In this document: positions 53,341 to 63,064 of the stretch, in pieces
Layout of the letters: the number at the start of each line of letters is the position of its first letter
How positions within the stretch are numbered: the first letter of the stretch is position 1
Source: Alkaliphilus peptidifermentans DSM 18978
GTDB lineage: Bacteria > Bacillota > Clostridia > Peptostreptococcales > Natronincolaceae
Assembly: GCF_900101495.1 (NCBI RefSeq)
Contig: NZ_FMUS01000015.1
Span: forward strand, 1 to 64,000
DNA length: 64,000 bases
Reading direction: 5' to 3'
Position numbers and translations under genes: made by a program
Notes under the pieces: generated by a model
The model's database searches: none
What the model was told of the DNA's origin: nothing
Seen by the model: the letters and a program-made list of their open reading frames with translations, nothing else

Positions 53341-54035
53341 GCTGTTTCTTCCTCCTTCCTATCCTTGCTGTAGTATTTCTTGCAAAGCTTCTTATCTTTA
53401 AGATAGTAATAAACAATTGCAACTGAAACAGCAACAATGGCTACTGGTATTTCTACCTTAACCAAATCGATTAATTCAACATGGTAACCGAGGGAAGCTA
53501 ATGTTGATTGCACCAACAGTCCACCAGCGCCACCGACAAATAGTACCTGACAGAAGAACCATGCAATATTCTCCATACCTGAAGCCATTCCTTTTATTTC
53601 ATCCAAATGATCTTCATTTACTTTTTCGCCTTTAGCTTCAATGGAACCTGCCGCCATAGGCATGATAATAGGTCTTACAAAACCAGCAACTCCACCAAAG
53701 CTTACATTGAAAGCACCAAAAATACCTCTCATAATACCATAAGCTCCAATAACCTTACCAGGAGAAGCACCCTTTATTTTTTCTATAAGGCTTGCGGCTG
53801 CATCTTTAAGACCATTTCTCTCCAATGTTCCTGTTACAAACATGATTAAAATGAATATTGCCATGGCTCGATTAGCAACAAATGAAGTTCCGAGGGTATT
53901 AAGAAGTCCTGTTATTCCAAGCCCTCCTACTAATGCTGTCACTATTGCTGCACATAAGATTATTAAAATAGAATCTTTCTTAAGTGCAAATCCGATAATG
54001 ACAATAAGAATTCCTAGCAGTTTAATAAGTTCCAT
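53337..54035 (-). CDS. DUF969 family membrane protein
   Basis: 232 residues with six or so membrane segments; landmarks GALVGGLGI-like (TALVGGLGITGLLNTLG), GIFGAFNVSFGGVAGFVRP and GMASGMENIAWFFCQVLF. First gene of the DUF969-DUF979-peptidase-pcp unit; it follows the M14 gene by 45 bp. The likely role is uptake of peptides or pyroglutamate-like compounds with DUF979, inferred only from context. Confidence 0.92.
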   Translation of the reverse strand: MELIKLLGILIVIIGFALKKDSILIILCAAIVTALVGGLGITGLLNTLGTSFVANRAMAIFILIMFVTGTLERNGLKDAAASLIEKIKGASPGKVIGAYGIMRGIFGAFNVSFGGVAGFVRPIIMPMAAGSIEAKGEKVNEDHLDEIKGMASGMENIAWFFCQVLFVGGAGGLLVQSTLASLGYHVELIDLVKVEIPVAIVAVSVAIVYYYLKDKKLCKKYYSKDRKEEETA

Positions 54036-54080
54036 GTTTTTCCTCCTTTATCTTATTAGATTTTTTATTTCAAAGCTACA

Positions 54081-57000
54081 TTAGACAATTATTGGTCTAT
54101 GTCTAATACAACTAATTGAAATCTTGTTTTCTGCTATTTCGCATTTACGTTCATATGCGCAGGTACAATTCATCAGCATTTCAATTACTGCTTCATCATG
54201 GGCTACATGTGCTTTTGCACAAAGGTTCAAATAATCTCCTTGAGCTGTTTCATCTGCAACCTCACTTGTATAAGCTACAGTTGTAATCCAAGGAAATCGA
54301 ATTGATGGATATCTGTGGGAAGGATCAAATGAAAAGGGTATCCAATAATTAATCATATTTTTATAATAATCAGCTGGAAACAATTTCGGCATCCATCCAT
54401 GGGCATATTTCTCGAATTTTGACATCCATTCTTTGTTCCACTGGGTAATTTCGTCATCATGCTGAATTTTATCTGCAATAACCTCTTCAATTTTTTTATT
54501 CACAGAATAATTACTCTTATAATCATCATCATTAACTATCCAAAAATATCCATATAGTAATGAACGAGGTAACCAAAAGCCTTTAAAGGAAGGTGAAGTA
54601 TATCCTGAAAACTGTTGTTCCCACTCATGACTTGGAACACCATGGTTATCAATAATTATATCCGGCAGGTACTTCTCCCACAATCTAGTAAGGGCCATAG
54701 CTTCGGTATGAATAGTATCTGACTTAAAATGTTCATGATAAAATTCTTTTCCTATTGCATTAAACCTTGCAACATGTAATTTCCATTTTGGGTTATCCTT
54801 TTGAAGCTCATAATGTATCGCAGCTCCATCCACATTCTCCATTGGAACAATAACAAGATTCAATTTACCTGAAATAGATTTATATTTTTCTTCTGTCAGC
54901 AGCTTCTTTAATAGCATAAAGGCGGCATTAGTGCTGGAGACCTCATTTGCATGATGTCTAGAATTAATTATTTGCGAAGGGAGATTAGTAATACGTTTTG
55001 TTCTTGAGACATAGCCTTCTTCTTTTGGTAGTAACTCAATTGCATAAATATCTCTTCCTAAATAAGATGTAGCTATAGGATACACGTTAATTCCAGGTAC
55101 ATGCTTTAATTGATTTATAATCTCTATATACTCCCCATAGCCTATCAAAGTATGTTCCATTAAATCTATATCCAAAATACTAAGATTCTTTTCTAATACA
55201 TGCTGTTCTATAATGCCAGCAGCATAGCAGTTTTCTTCAGTTAATATCTTCAGAGCATCTATACTCTTAAATTGCTTACTTACTTTAAGTAACTGATGCT
55301 CTAAGAGATACATATAGCTCTCTATAATTTTCTCTTCTTTAATATTGGTTTTCAAAAATGCCGTAATTTTACCATCAGCATAACTTAACTTTTGTAAATA
55401 TAACTCCACTTCCTCCCTTTTTAAATGGCTTTTAATTAATTTATTGTTTGCTTTTATGCAAGGAGTTTTTTCTTCTTCATCATATAGCGTTACCATAAAT
55501 TTGGGCTTCCCTATACCCTTTTTTATAACCGGAAGTATTAATCCCGGTGCGTCTATCAGGTTTTTACTGCTTTCCATACCATAAACCTTAAAATAATCTG
55601 CCCCGACAAAATGTATATCTTCATGCAAAGAGTCCAATGAAGAAATCAAATCTTCCCTAAAGGGTAGCGGGTAATCTGGCTCACTTGCATCAACTTCTAA
55701 GCGTAGTTGAGAAAAAAAAGGCTGTGATTCTACGCTAATATAACCCCCTGTCTTTGTCTCAATAAATTTTTTGCATTTTGGCAATACTTCTGCTTGATAT
55801 ATATTCCAAATATTTTCAACATCCGTTGCAATATATTCGTTAACAACCTCTATTCCATTTACAAAAACCTTTATAAATCCTGTTGAAGGGTGTACTTTCC
55901 CCATCTGTGGATAGTCATCTAAGTAAGGCCTTTCTGAATATGAGGCTTTATAAACTGATGTCAACAATATTTCCCCTTTGGCTCCAAAGGCTTTTACTTC
56001 ATAGGTTATGTCATGTTCACCATCATATGTCACAAATTCAACATTATCTCTATTTATTTCAAGCTTCTTTTCAATGATATCATCCACTGGGTATAATTCT
56101 TGCAAATACCGAATTGGTATATCAAACCATTTATCGGGACAATCCGCCTTCAAGTTATGATAAGTAGGTGTAGCTCCATCTTCATCTACCCACTCCGTTA
56201 CTCCATCTGGAAGGAATGGTTTAAAGGCAATCTCCATCTTTTTTACTTTCTTGCCCTCCAATTGTGGCAGTATCACTTCTTCAATCCATGAAAAGCCCTG
56301 TTTGTAAGCACATATTACCTGAATTTCTTTTGTTCTAGCCTTAACTTTTCGAAGTTCTGCTTCTACTTCTTTAGTTAGATGGCTTCTGACATCCTTTTCT
56401 TCACTGAGGGCACCATAGATTTCAACTTCATCCCCTGGCTTTAATTTATGATATAGCTTCTCTCTTAAAATGTCTTTAAAAACATCTACTTCCCATGGAA
56501 TGTCATAAATCTTTTCGTATATCTTCTTCTTTCCTTTATGATTCTTGAATTCCACCTTTGGAAAAATAGGTTGAATATTATTTATAGCTTCTTCAATTTT
56601 AGGGGATACATATGCAGTAATAACACCTTCTAATTCCTTCTCATATGCTCTTAGATATGACAACTGTCCATCTAAGTCTTTCATTACTAAGCTATCTGTC
56701 ATGTCCTTCAACTGTTCTACCCAGGTCCTGCCATCTGAAAGCAAAGGAAAGCATTGGCATATATCTGCTGAAAATTTTTCAAGCTCTTGATCCTGTCCAA
56801 ATATTCGGATAATTTTTCTTTTATCTTTTTCTATAAACTCCATACCACATTCATTATTTTTTTCGAAGACCAGAAGATTTCCATTCCAACTATCTTCGGC
56901 TATTATTGGTCCTTCATAGGCAGTAGTCTCCATTCCGAATCGAAAAGCAAAATTGCATGCCGCTGTCAATACGGAAAGATCACAATCATTTGGAATTTCT

Positions 57001-57341
57001 ATTTTAAAATTTAACTTATCTGGTAATTGGTCAAAATTATCATCTTCCAAGAACATCCCCTTGGAAAATAGAGTTTCTAACCCTTTCTTCTTTCTCCAGT
57101 CAAACTCCATAATTGACTTTGCTTCTTTAATGGCTGAAGTGTAATCTTCTGGCCATTTTTCTGGTATAACGCTATATTTTTTATGTAATTCAGCTAAGCT
57201 TTCTGGGATTTTCATCCCTTCCTCCTTAGATATAACTGGAAACTTTGCTGAAGTTGAATAAAAACCATTAATTAAACTGACCTCAACAGCCCTTTTTTTT
57301 TGTTCCCAGCTTAAACCTTCATCTACCAAAATCTTATTCAT
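54081..57341 (-). CDS. Very large M14-family zinc carboxypeptidase
   Basis: 1,086 residues. The M14 catalytic domain is near residues 760-1,060: zinc ligands HANE in NSRHHANEVSST, then a further His in IIDNHGVPSHEW. The first about 740 residues contain repeated beta-rich segments of the sort seen in large cytosolic M14 proteins, and no signal peptide. It probably trims peptides inside the cell. I chose the ATG at 57341 with GGAGG upstream; the frame extends to 57386. It sits upstream of the DUF969-pcp unit and, 45 bp apart, may be co-transcribed. Confidence 0.85.
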   Translation of the reverse strand: MNKILVDEGLSWEQKKRAVEVSLINGFYSTSAKFPVISKEEGMKIPESLAELHKKYSVIPEKWPEDYTSAIKEAKSIMEFDWRKKKGLETLFSKGMFLEDDNFDQLPDKLNFKIEIPNDCDLSVLTAACNFAFRFGMETTAYEGPIIAEDSWNGNLLVFEKNNECGMEFIEKDKRKIIRIFGQDQELEKFSADICQCFPLLSDGRTWVEQLKDMTDSLVMKDLDGQLSYLRAYEKELEGVITAYVSPKIEEAINNIQPIFPKVEFKNHKGKKKIYEKIYDIPWEVDVFKDILREKLYHKLKPGDEVEIYGALSEEKDVRSHLTKEVEAELRKVKARTKEIQVICAYKQGFSWIEEVILPQLEGKKVKKMEIAFKPFLPDGVTEWVDEDGATPTYHNLKADCPDKWFDIPIRYLQELYPVDDIIEKKLEINRDNVEFVTYDGEHDITYEVKAFGAKGEILLTSVYKASYSERPYLDDYPQMGKVHPSTGFIKVFVNGIEVVNEYIATDVENIWNIYQAEVLPKCKKFIETKTGGYISVESQPFFSQLRLEVDASEPDYPLPFREDLISSLDSLHEDIHFVGADYFKVYGMESSKNLIDAPGLILPVIKKGIGKPKFMVTLYDEEEKTPCIKANNKLIKSHLKREEVELYLQKLSYADGKITAFLKTNIKEEKIIESYMYLLEHQLLKVSKQFKSIDALKILTEENCYAAGIIEQHVLEKNLSILDIDLMEHTLIGYGEYIEIINQLKHVPGINVYPIATSYLGRDIYAIELLPKEEGYVSRTKRITNLPSQIINSRHHANEVSSTNAAFMLLKKLLTEEKYKSISGKLNLVIVPMENVDGAAIHYELQKDNPKWKLHVARFNAIGKEFYHEHFKSDTIHTEAMALTRLWEKYLPDIIIDNHGVPSHEWEQQFSGYTSPSFKGFWLPRSLLYGYFWIVNDDDYKSNYSVNKKIEEVIADKIQHDDEITQWNKEWMSKFEKYAHGWMPKLFPADYYKNMINYWIPFSFDPSHRYPSIRFPWITTVAYTSEVADETAQGDYLNLCAKAHVAHDEAVIEMLMNCTCAYERKCEIAENKISISCIRHRPIIV

Positions 57342-57751
57342 ATACCATACCTCCATAAACTTTTTATATAAACAGAAGCATTTCATATGCTAACTTAATA
57401 GTCACATTATTATTTATACAACAGATTGGAAATTTTTCCATTTACAACGATATAGTACCGCGTTCCGTTCTTCGTTTCTATTTTAATATTATAATATGCT
57501 AGACTCTTATGTCAAGGTCATTTAAAAAGCACATATATGATTTATCAAGATAATTCCCAGTAAAAATTATCCTTTTATTCTTTGAATATTTTTTGCATAG
57601 GATTAAAATATTGATAATTCTGAAATTAAAAGATATTAAGTTTCCACATATCAAAATAATCTACTAATATATTTCCAATTTTTTTTTTCAATTTTACAAC
57701 AGAATTTTTCCTTCTACCCTTTAAAGAGCCTCTGTATCCAACCTGTAAACG
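57342..57751. other. Divergent promoter region of the M14 and TetR genes
   Basis: No supported gene. Both genes read outward from here. I saw no clear palindromic TetR operator; the only promoter I can point to is that of the TetR gene. Confidence 0.45.
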
Positions 57752-57780
57752 TTGCCAAAAACTTATTTGTATGATATTAT
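57752..57780 (+). promoter_or_regulatory. Sigma-A promoter of the TetR-family gene
   Basis: TTGCCA, a 17-base spacer, TATTAT, 44 bp upstream of the TetR ATG. Confidence 0.6.
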
Positions 57781-57824
57781 TTTTAAGTAGTTAATTTTTC
57801 CATTTAGAGGAGTATATAAAAAAT

Positions 57825-58427
57825 ATGGATATTATTGATATTAAACAAAAACCTAGTGTAAAGGAAAAAATCATTGATGCAGCCTGGAAATTGTTTTTAG
57901 AACAGGGCTATAAGGATACTACGGTTAATCAGATTATTGAAACTTCCAAAACATCTCGAGGTGCTTTTTATCATCATTTTCACGGAAAAGAAGAAATACT
58001 TTTCTACATTGCCTATTATTTTGACGCTGACTATGTAAATTGGTTAAGTTCAATTAAACCTAACTTAAAAGCATTGGATAAATTATTAGAGTTTAATTTA
58101 TTTGTTATGAAAAATCTAGAAGACTCTCCCTATAGGCCACTTTTAGCCACCTTATATGGTATGCAGGTTATAACAACTGGCAAACGTCATATAATGAATC
58201 CAGAAAGAGAATATTATAAGATTGTTTCATCTATCATGAAGGAAGGTATAGAAAATGGAGAGATTACAAGTCATCTTTCATATTTAGAGTTAACAGAATG
58301 GTATTCAATTATAGAGCGGGGACTTACATATGATTGGTGTCTAAGTCAAGGGCGCTATTCACTTGTTCAATATGGACAGCGAATGATTAAGTCTTTTATA
58401 TATAGCATTAGTAATAAAGATCTATAG
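57825..58427 (+). CDS. TetR/AcrR-family regulator
   Basis: 200 residues. N-terminal HTH (IIDAAWKLFLEQGYKDTTVN, then IIETSKTSRGAFYHHFHGKEE). The C-terminal ligand domain is unassigned. It is divergent from the M14/DUF969/DUF979/pcp genes and so may regulate them; alternatively it relates to the truncated ABC ATPase beyond it. Start follows AGAGGAGTATATAAAAA. Confidence 0.9.
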   Translation: MDIIDIKQKPSVKEKIIDAAWKLFLEQGYKDTTVNQIIETSKTSRGAFYHHFHGKEEILFYIAYYFDADYVNWLSSIKPNLKALDKLLEFNLFVMKNLEDSPYRPLLATLYGMQVITTGKRHIMNPEREYYKIVSSIMKEGIENGEITSHLSYLELTEWYSIIERGLTYDWCLSQGRYSLVQYGQRMIKSFIYSISNKDL

Positions 58428-58482
58428 TGTGGTTTTAAATAAAATAGGGTAAGCAGGATGTGTTTTCCAAGAAAATTATATG

Positions 58483-58516
58483 GGGTGGGATTGCCATTTG
58501 CGGCCATCCCACTCCT
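58483..58516 (+). terminator. Terminator of the TetR gene
   Basis: GGGTGGGAT / ATCCCACTCC stem followed by TTTTTAAAA. Confidence 0.85.
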
Positions 58517-58586
58517 TTTTAAAAATTATTCAGATATTGCTCCCTATGGTACAGAAAAAATATACTCGAAAAAATACCACAGATAG

Positions 58587-59018
58587 TCAGATGCAGAGTG
58601 CAGACTGATTATCTACAATTTCTTGATTATACTTAATAAAGAAGGCAAAAAGCTTCTTTTCCCCCTCATCATCAATGGGATAATTATCTGAAATAGTACC
58701 TTTTTCAATATGCAGAGCATGACTACAGCTTTCAAGAATTAATTCAAGATCATGTGAAATAATAAATTGTGTTTTACCCATCCCTTGAAGCTTCTTTAAA
58801 TTATGGGCTACTCCCTTCATATGACGCAGATCTAACCCACTGGTGGGTTCATCGAGTATGATAATCTCCCGCTCAGATGCAATAGCACTTCCTATTGCCA
58901 CCCTCTGCTTCTGACCACCTGATAAGGACATGGGGTGGAACTCCTTCATTTCCAATAAATTAAGGCTATCTAAAATCCCTTCAGCTTTAACAATATCTGG
59001 AACATTTGATATTGATTT
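58587..59018 (-). pseudogene. Truncated ECF/ABC ATP-binding protein
   Basis: The frame is open from a TGA at 59019-59021, giving about 143 codons (SNVPDIVKAEGILDSLNLLE, then MKEFHPMSLSGGQKQRVAI). It contains signature, Walker B (IIILDEPTSGLD) and H-loop (IISHDLE) but no Walker A or Q-loop; the first 100 or more residues of the protein are gone. The C-terminal extension matches the ECF or EcfA-type ATPase. No partner T or S component is next to it. It is a decayed remnant. Confidence 0.75.
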
Positions 59019-59245
59019 TCAAAATCATGTGATAATAACAGGATACTCCATTTCCTTATCCTTCTTCTACGCAAAACAGTATAAGTTTTATGCCAAAAGG
59101 GATTTGTAATTAATATAAGTTGAAAGCACAAAAAAAGTGATGATGTATCAACACTTTCTCTGACCTAAGCTCATTCTTGACTTGCTTTGCAATGGATTTA
59201 TGTAATAATAGGCTTCTTTGTTCTTTTTCTATCTTTTAATATAGA

Positions 59246-59283
59246 AAAACGGCGGAGTCAAAGAATAAACTCACACCGTTTTT
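59246..59283 (-). terminator. Terminator of the oleate hydratase operon
   Basis: AAAACGGTGTGAGT / ACTCCGCCGTTTT imperfect stem just after the stop of the 95-residue gene, followed on the minus strand by TTCTATATT. Confidence 0.75.
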
Positions 59284-59290
59284 GTAATGA

Positions 59291-59578
59291 TTAAGCTTTT
59301 TTTCCAATGATTTTAATTTCACCAAATTGAGAATCAATATAACCTTCCAATGTATCACCATTTACCGTACACTTTGCGGTAAATGGAATCTTCTTAACGA
59401 GCTTCTTTAGTTCGCTGGTGAACTCAATGCTATTTCCTTTTACTACCCCTGTAAATTCTTTTTCATTTCCTAAAATCTTTAATATGCCACTAAGCTTTTC
59501 CCCTTCAGTATTAAGAAATATAGTTCCCTTTTCCGGCCCTATAGGTGTGAGCAATGTAATATTATAGCTTCCCTTCAT
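59291..59578 (-). CDS. Hypothetical 95-residue protein, oleate hydratase partner
   Basis: A beta-rich protein (about eight strands: YNITLLTPIGPEKGTIFLN, KLSGILKILG, EFTGVVKGN, and so on to GEIKIIGKK), shaped like a small barrel or lipid-binding fold. It starts 13 bp after the oleate hydratase stop, so the two are co-translated. No family recognised. The context suggests a fatty-acid-related role. Confidence 0.7.
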   Translation of the reverse strand: MKGSYNITLLTPIGPEKGTIFLNTEGEKLSGILKILGNEKEFTGVVKGNSIEFTSELKKLVKKIPFTAKCTVNGDTLEGYIDSQFGEIKIIGKKA

Positions 59579-59591
59579 GATATTTCCTCCT

Positions 59592-61178
59592 TTATCTATA
59601 GCTTGTATTCAGTGCTTTAATCAAGGTGCGTATATCATAGCGATGGGGTGTAACAGGACAGATCTTTTTATCCAATCCCATCAGGGTATACACAGCAATA
59701 CGAGCTGCACGAACGGAAAATTCCTCCGTAAATACCATATCTTCAGGTATTTCAACGTATTGGCTAATCAAGGCAAAGTTAGTGGATCCTTCTGGTACAA
59801 CCTCTGGTCTGTCTGTCATGGCCCTTGGCTGGAACTGAGAAATTATATATGGCATCATGCAAGGAATGACATTAATAACGTCCTTCATAATTTCATCAAT
59901 ATCCTCATCAAAATGAAGTTGATGCAGCAGCTCAATGAGAATTTCCTCTCCAGTGCAATCACGCATAGGTTTCTTCACATAATCACCAACCTTGTTTGTA
60001 TGTAAACCGTAGCCCCAGAATATAGTCTCATCGGCAGTTTGTGCCTTGAAGTGGGGCTGTGCTGCTACAACCATGGACATAAGCCAGCTTGAATCCTTAA
60101 AAGTCATCAGTGCACCACTACCAGGAACATTACGTGAATATTTCTCAATCATCTTTAGTAGTTTGTTACCCTTCATGGTTACGGTAAAAGATTCCCAATT
60201 GGTTTCATCCACATTACCAAAGAAAGGTTTAGGGTCACCGAGTCCCTCTTTCTTCATGGCGATATTAGCCCACAGGTCTCCAGAAATCGGATTCTGTGGT
60301 TTAAAGGGTGCTGGAGTATGTAAGTCACCTAATGTTGCACAGTCGGTCATGCAGCCGTTGGTGACTATGCAAAGATCTCCTTCCCGAAGCTGTATGATAC
60401 CGTCGCCTTTTCCATCCTTATAATGAATAGCGGTAACTGTAATATCGTTACTTTCCTCAAAGTCAAGATCAGTAACCGTGCACTTGATAGTAAAGTCAAC
60501 GCCGTGATTATCTAGATAAGCTTTCAGCGGCAAAATTACTGATTCATATTGGTTATATGGTGTTCTGGTGACTCCTTCCAATGTGTGAATACGAGAGTAT
60601 TCAAATATCATCCGGAACATATATCGTTGAAATTCAAACAAACTAGACCATTTTTGAAAAGCAAAGGTAGTTTGCCACATATACCAGAAGTTTGTCTCAA
60701 AAAAGTGAGGACTGAACCAATCTGATATTTTTAGGTAATCTAACTTCTCTTCTGGTGTCAAAAGTAGTTTTCCCATTGCAATCTGGTCTTCCTTATCAAA
60801 TCCCATACTCATAACATCCAGAACTTCACCGTCTTTATTGATAAGACGTGCATTAGCATGGGTGGGATGTGCATGGTCAAATGCAAGGATTTCATCAGTT
60901 ACGCTCATACCCTCATGTTCTATGGAAGGTATTGAAGCGAAAAGCTCCCAGAAGTTTTCGTATGTTTCTTCATTGAGCATCCTGCCTCCTCGGCATACGA
61001 ATCCCTTCTCTGGGGTACCAATTCCGTCATTAGATCCTCCCAAGATATTCATTCCTTCCAGAATGTGAATGTTTTCACCTTTGAAGTGGCAGTCCCGAAT
61101 AAGGTAAGCGGCTCCTGCTAATGAGGCTAGACCTCCGCCAACAAAATAAACCTGTTTGCTTCCATAATCCTTTTTCAT
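59592..61178 (-). CDS. ohyA: Oleate hydratase (myosin-cross-reactive antigen family)
   Basis: 528 residues. FAD motif YFVGGGLASLAGAAYLIRDC at the N-terminus, then HILEGMNILGGSNDGIGTPE, the catalytic Glu region of the family, and NVIPCMMPYIISQFQPRA near the end. It hydrates the double bond of oleate and other unsaturated fatty acids to 10-hydroxy fatty acids, a detoxification step. I chose the ATG at 61178 with GGAGGTAATAACC upstream; an extension to 61193 lacks this spacing. It is followed by a 95-residue gene and preceded by a TetR gene. Confidence 0.96.
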   Translation of the reverse strand: MKKDYGSKQVYFVGGGLASLAGAAYLIRDCHFKGENIHILEGMNILGGSNDGIGTPEKGFVCRGGRMLNEETYENFWELFASIPSIEHEGMSVTDEILAFDHAHPTHANARLINKDGEVLDVMSMGFDKEDQIAMGKLLLTPEEKLDYLKISDWFSPHFFETNFWYMWQTTFAFQKWSSLFEFQRYMFRMIFEYSRIHTLEGVTRTPYNQYESVILPLKAYLDNHGVDFTIKCTVTDLDFEESNDITVTAIHYKDGKGDGIIQLREGDLCIVTNGCMTDCATLGDLHTPAPFKPQNPISGDLWANIAMKKEGLGDPKPFFGNVDETNWESFTVTMKGNKLLKMIEKYSRNVPGSGALMTFKDSSWLMSMVVAAQPHFKAQTADETIFWGYGLHTNKVGDYVKKPMRDCTGEEILIELLHQLHFDEDIDEIMKDVINVIPCMMPYIISQFQPRAMTDRPEVVPEGSTNFALISQYVEIPEDMVFTEEFSVRAARIAVYTLMGLDKKICPVTPHRYDIRTLIKALNTSYR

Positions 61179-61205
61179 GGTTATTACCTCCAATAGAATA
61201 TTATT

Positions 61206-61224
61206 TTACAAGCTTTTCTTGTAA
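61206..61224 (-). promoter_or_regulatory. Putative operator of the oleate hydratase promoter
   Basis: TTACAA-N7-TTGTAA, 28-46 bp upstream of the ohyA ATG, with a further TTGTAA-like half site at about 61230. It lies next to a TetR-family gene of the same strand, so it may be that protein's site. Confidence 0.45.
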
Positions 61225-61369
61225 CTCTATTGTAAGCAACTCTTACGATACGCGCTATAGACACAGGCAGCTCATTGTTTAAAATTCCAACACTTTATCT
61301 TTATTGTAAGGTTTTTTGACAGTTCAATTTGTTTGTAAAAAAAACAATCTAAATCAATAACACAATACT

Positions 61370-61924
61370 TTATTTCTGATAATTGAGCAGAGACTTATGA
61401 ATATCGCCTGTAACAAGCTTACTTAGCTTATCCATAATATCCTCAGGACGCTCTTTCATACCTGTATTAATCCATTCCAGCATTAATCCTACAAATGCAT
61501 ACTTATAAAAATTAGCAATAAACTCCTTGTCTTCTTCAGACACACACATCCCTTTAGCCTTTTCATTTATTACATCGATCATCAGCTTATATACCACTCT
61601 GTACAAATATTTTTCTACTTGCTCGCGATCCATTGAATAGTATGCATTTAATACCAGTTTTTTATTTTCTTCTACATATTGAAAAGCCTGTAAAAATCCT
61701 TGTTGCCAAGTGTTATAGGTTTTATTGTTGGAGATAGCTTTCGTAGCTTCGGTTAATATTGTCCATTCTAGTAATGTATAAATATCTTGAAAATGATAAT
61801 AAAAAGTCTGTCGGTTTAACTGGCAATCTTTCACAATATCCTTCACGGTAATTTTTTGTAGAGTTGTTTTTCTCAAGCGCTTTTTTAGGGATGCTGCCAA
61901 TGCCTCTTTTGTTATTTGTGTCAT
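61370..61924 (-). CDS. TetR-family regulator (DhaS-like)
   Basis: 184 residues. HTH at the N-terminus (KITVKDIVKDCQLNRQTFYYHFQDIYTLLEW) quoted here as VKDIVKDCQLNRQTFYYHF, and a TetR_C_8-like helical domain. I chose the ATG at 61924 with GGAGG 9 bases upstream; a GTG at 61930 is too close to that site. It likely controls the oleate hydratase operon 190 bp downstream on the same strand, responding to a fatty acid. Confidence 0.88.
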   Translation of the reverse strand: MTQITKEALAASLKKRLRKTTLQKITVKDIVKDCQLNRQTFYYHFQDIYTLLEWTILTEATKAISNNKTYNTWQQGFLQAFQYVEENKKLVLNAYYSMDREQVEKYLYRVVYKLMIDVINEKAKGMCVSEEDKEFIANFYKYAFVGLMLEWINTGMKERPEDIMDKLSKLVTGDIHKSLLNYQK

Positions 61925-62439
61925 TGTCACTCACCTCCAGTTTTGATAAGAAAATCATAGTAGTCCTTACCGGTTGGTATGAATTTTAAATTGTTAAACG
62001 ATACCCATATTATGTAAAGCAATAAGATAATATTATTATTGTTTCTATACAATAATTATTTTTGTTTTGTCTTCAGTCTATTCTTCTATGATTATATTCT
62101 ATAGCGTTAATGTGAATTCACTGTGAACTATTATAGTCTTTTTAGTAACCAAAGGTTTTACGCTTGCAAAAGAGTGGCAGCCGACAACGGGGCATTGAAA
62201 GCAGTATTCACGTTGTCCACCCTTGGATCCACTTTTATGAAGAACTCAATTGGAATTGTTGATTTGATTAGCCTTATAAGTTGATGCTGCAAAGAATACA
62301 ATTTATATCACTAAAATAAATATAGCCTCCTTTTTTTAAAGAGGCTATCAGTAATTATTTGAGGAAATTGCATAATTATCTTTGCTTGTTTCTTTAACAT
62401 AATATATTGAATTCTAAGCATTTTCCAAATATTTTATTT
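61925..62439. other. Gene-free interval with one terminator
   Basis: Only the hairpin at 62322-62348 is clear. A more GC-rich patch (about 62160-62240) contains no intact reading frame and may be a gene remnant. Confidence 0.4.
62322..62348 (-). terminator. Terminator of the lipoprotein gene
   Basis: ATAGCCTC / GAGGCTAT stem, followed on the minus strand by ATTTATTTTAG, about 92 bp after the stop. Confidence 0.65.
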
Positions 62440-63000
62440 TTAGTTAGTAAATGCTATATTGAACATGACATTACATTTCAAATCGCTATCGTCAGTCTCC
62501 ATAATAATTGCCATTATCTTATATTTGTCTTTTGTGCCAGTTAAAATATAATTGTTATTATCTTTTTCATCGCTAAAATTGCGGGCATCCTGCATTAGCT
62601 CTTTGTAAAACTCATAAACTTCATCTACACTTTTATTACAGATGAACATAATCCCAAGTGAGTTGTTGCTGCTGTTTTCCTTCACATTGATAATGTTTGC
62701 TCCATCTATAATAGGTAATATGTTATGTGGGTATGAATCAGGAAGGCTTAATCCAACTCCTATTGAACCTAGGCTACCGGTCATTTCTCCTCCACTTATG
62801 TTTGATATCTGTTTTTCTGAATCTTCAATAGAACTGACGCTATTTTCTTCCTGCTCTTTATCTTCTATTGATTCCACCTGGTCAACAGCCTCTTCTACTT
62901 TATCTGCATTTTTTCCGCAGCCTGGCACAAAGGCCATAATGAGCAAAATAGTCATCAATAGTATTATCAGTTTCTTTATGGATATTATCCTCACTTTCAT
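62440..63000 (-). CDS. Hypothetical lipoprotein
   Basis: 186 residues. Lipoprotein signal LIILLMTILLIMAFVPGCGK with the lipobox Cys near residue 28, then a Glu/Ser-rich linker (about 30-75), and a C-terminal alpha/beta domain with VDEVYEFYKELMQDA and KIMAIIMETDD. No family recognised. It lies 64 bp after the surface protein gene and is probably co-transcribed with it. Confidence 0.8.
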   Translation of the reverse strand: MKVRIISIKKLIILLMTILLIMAFVPGCGKNADKVEEAVDQVESIEDKEQEENSVSSIEDSEKQISNISGGEMTGSLGSIGVGLSLPDSYPHNILPIIDGANIINVKENSSNNSLGIMFICNKSVDEVYEFYKELMQDARNFSDEKDNNNYILTGTKDKYKIMAIIMETDDSDLKCNVMFNIAFTN

Positions 63001-63064
63001 GTCTAGCTCCTCCCTATATATTAAAATTGGATTTTAGTAAAATTTTACTTCAAAATATTTAACT

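Noticed and set aside
62160-62240. Protein-coding gene in the GC-richer patch
   Set aside because: All frames are interrupted and there is no start with a ribosome binding site.
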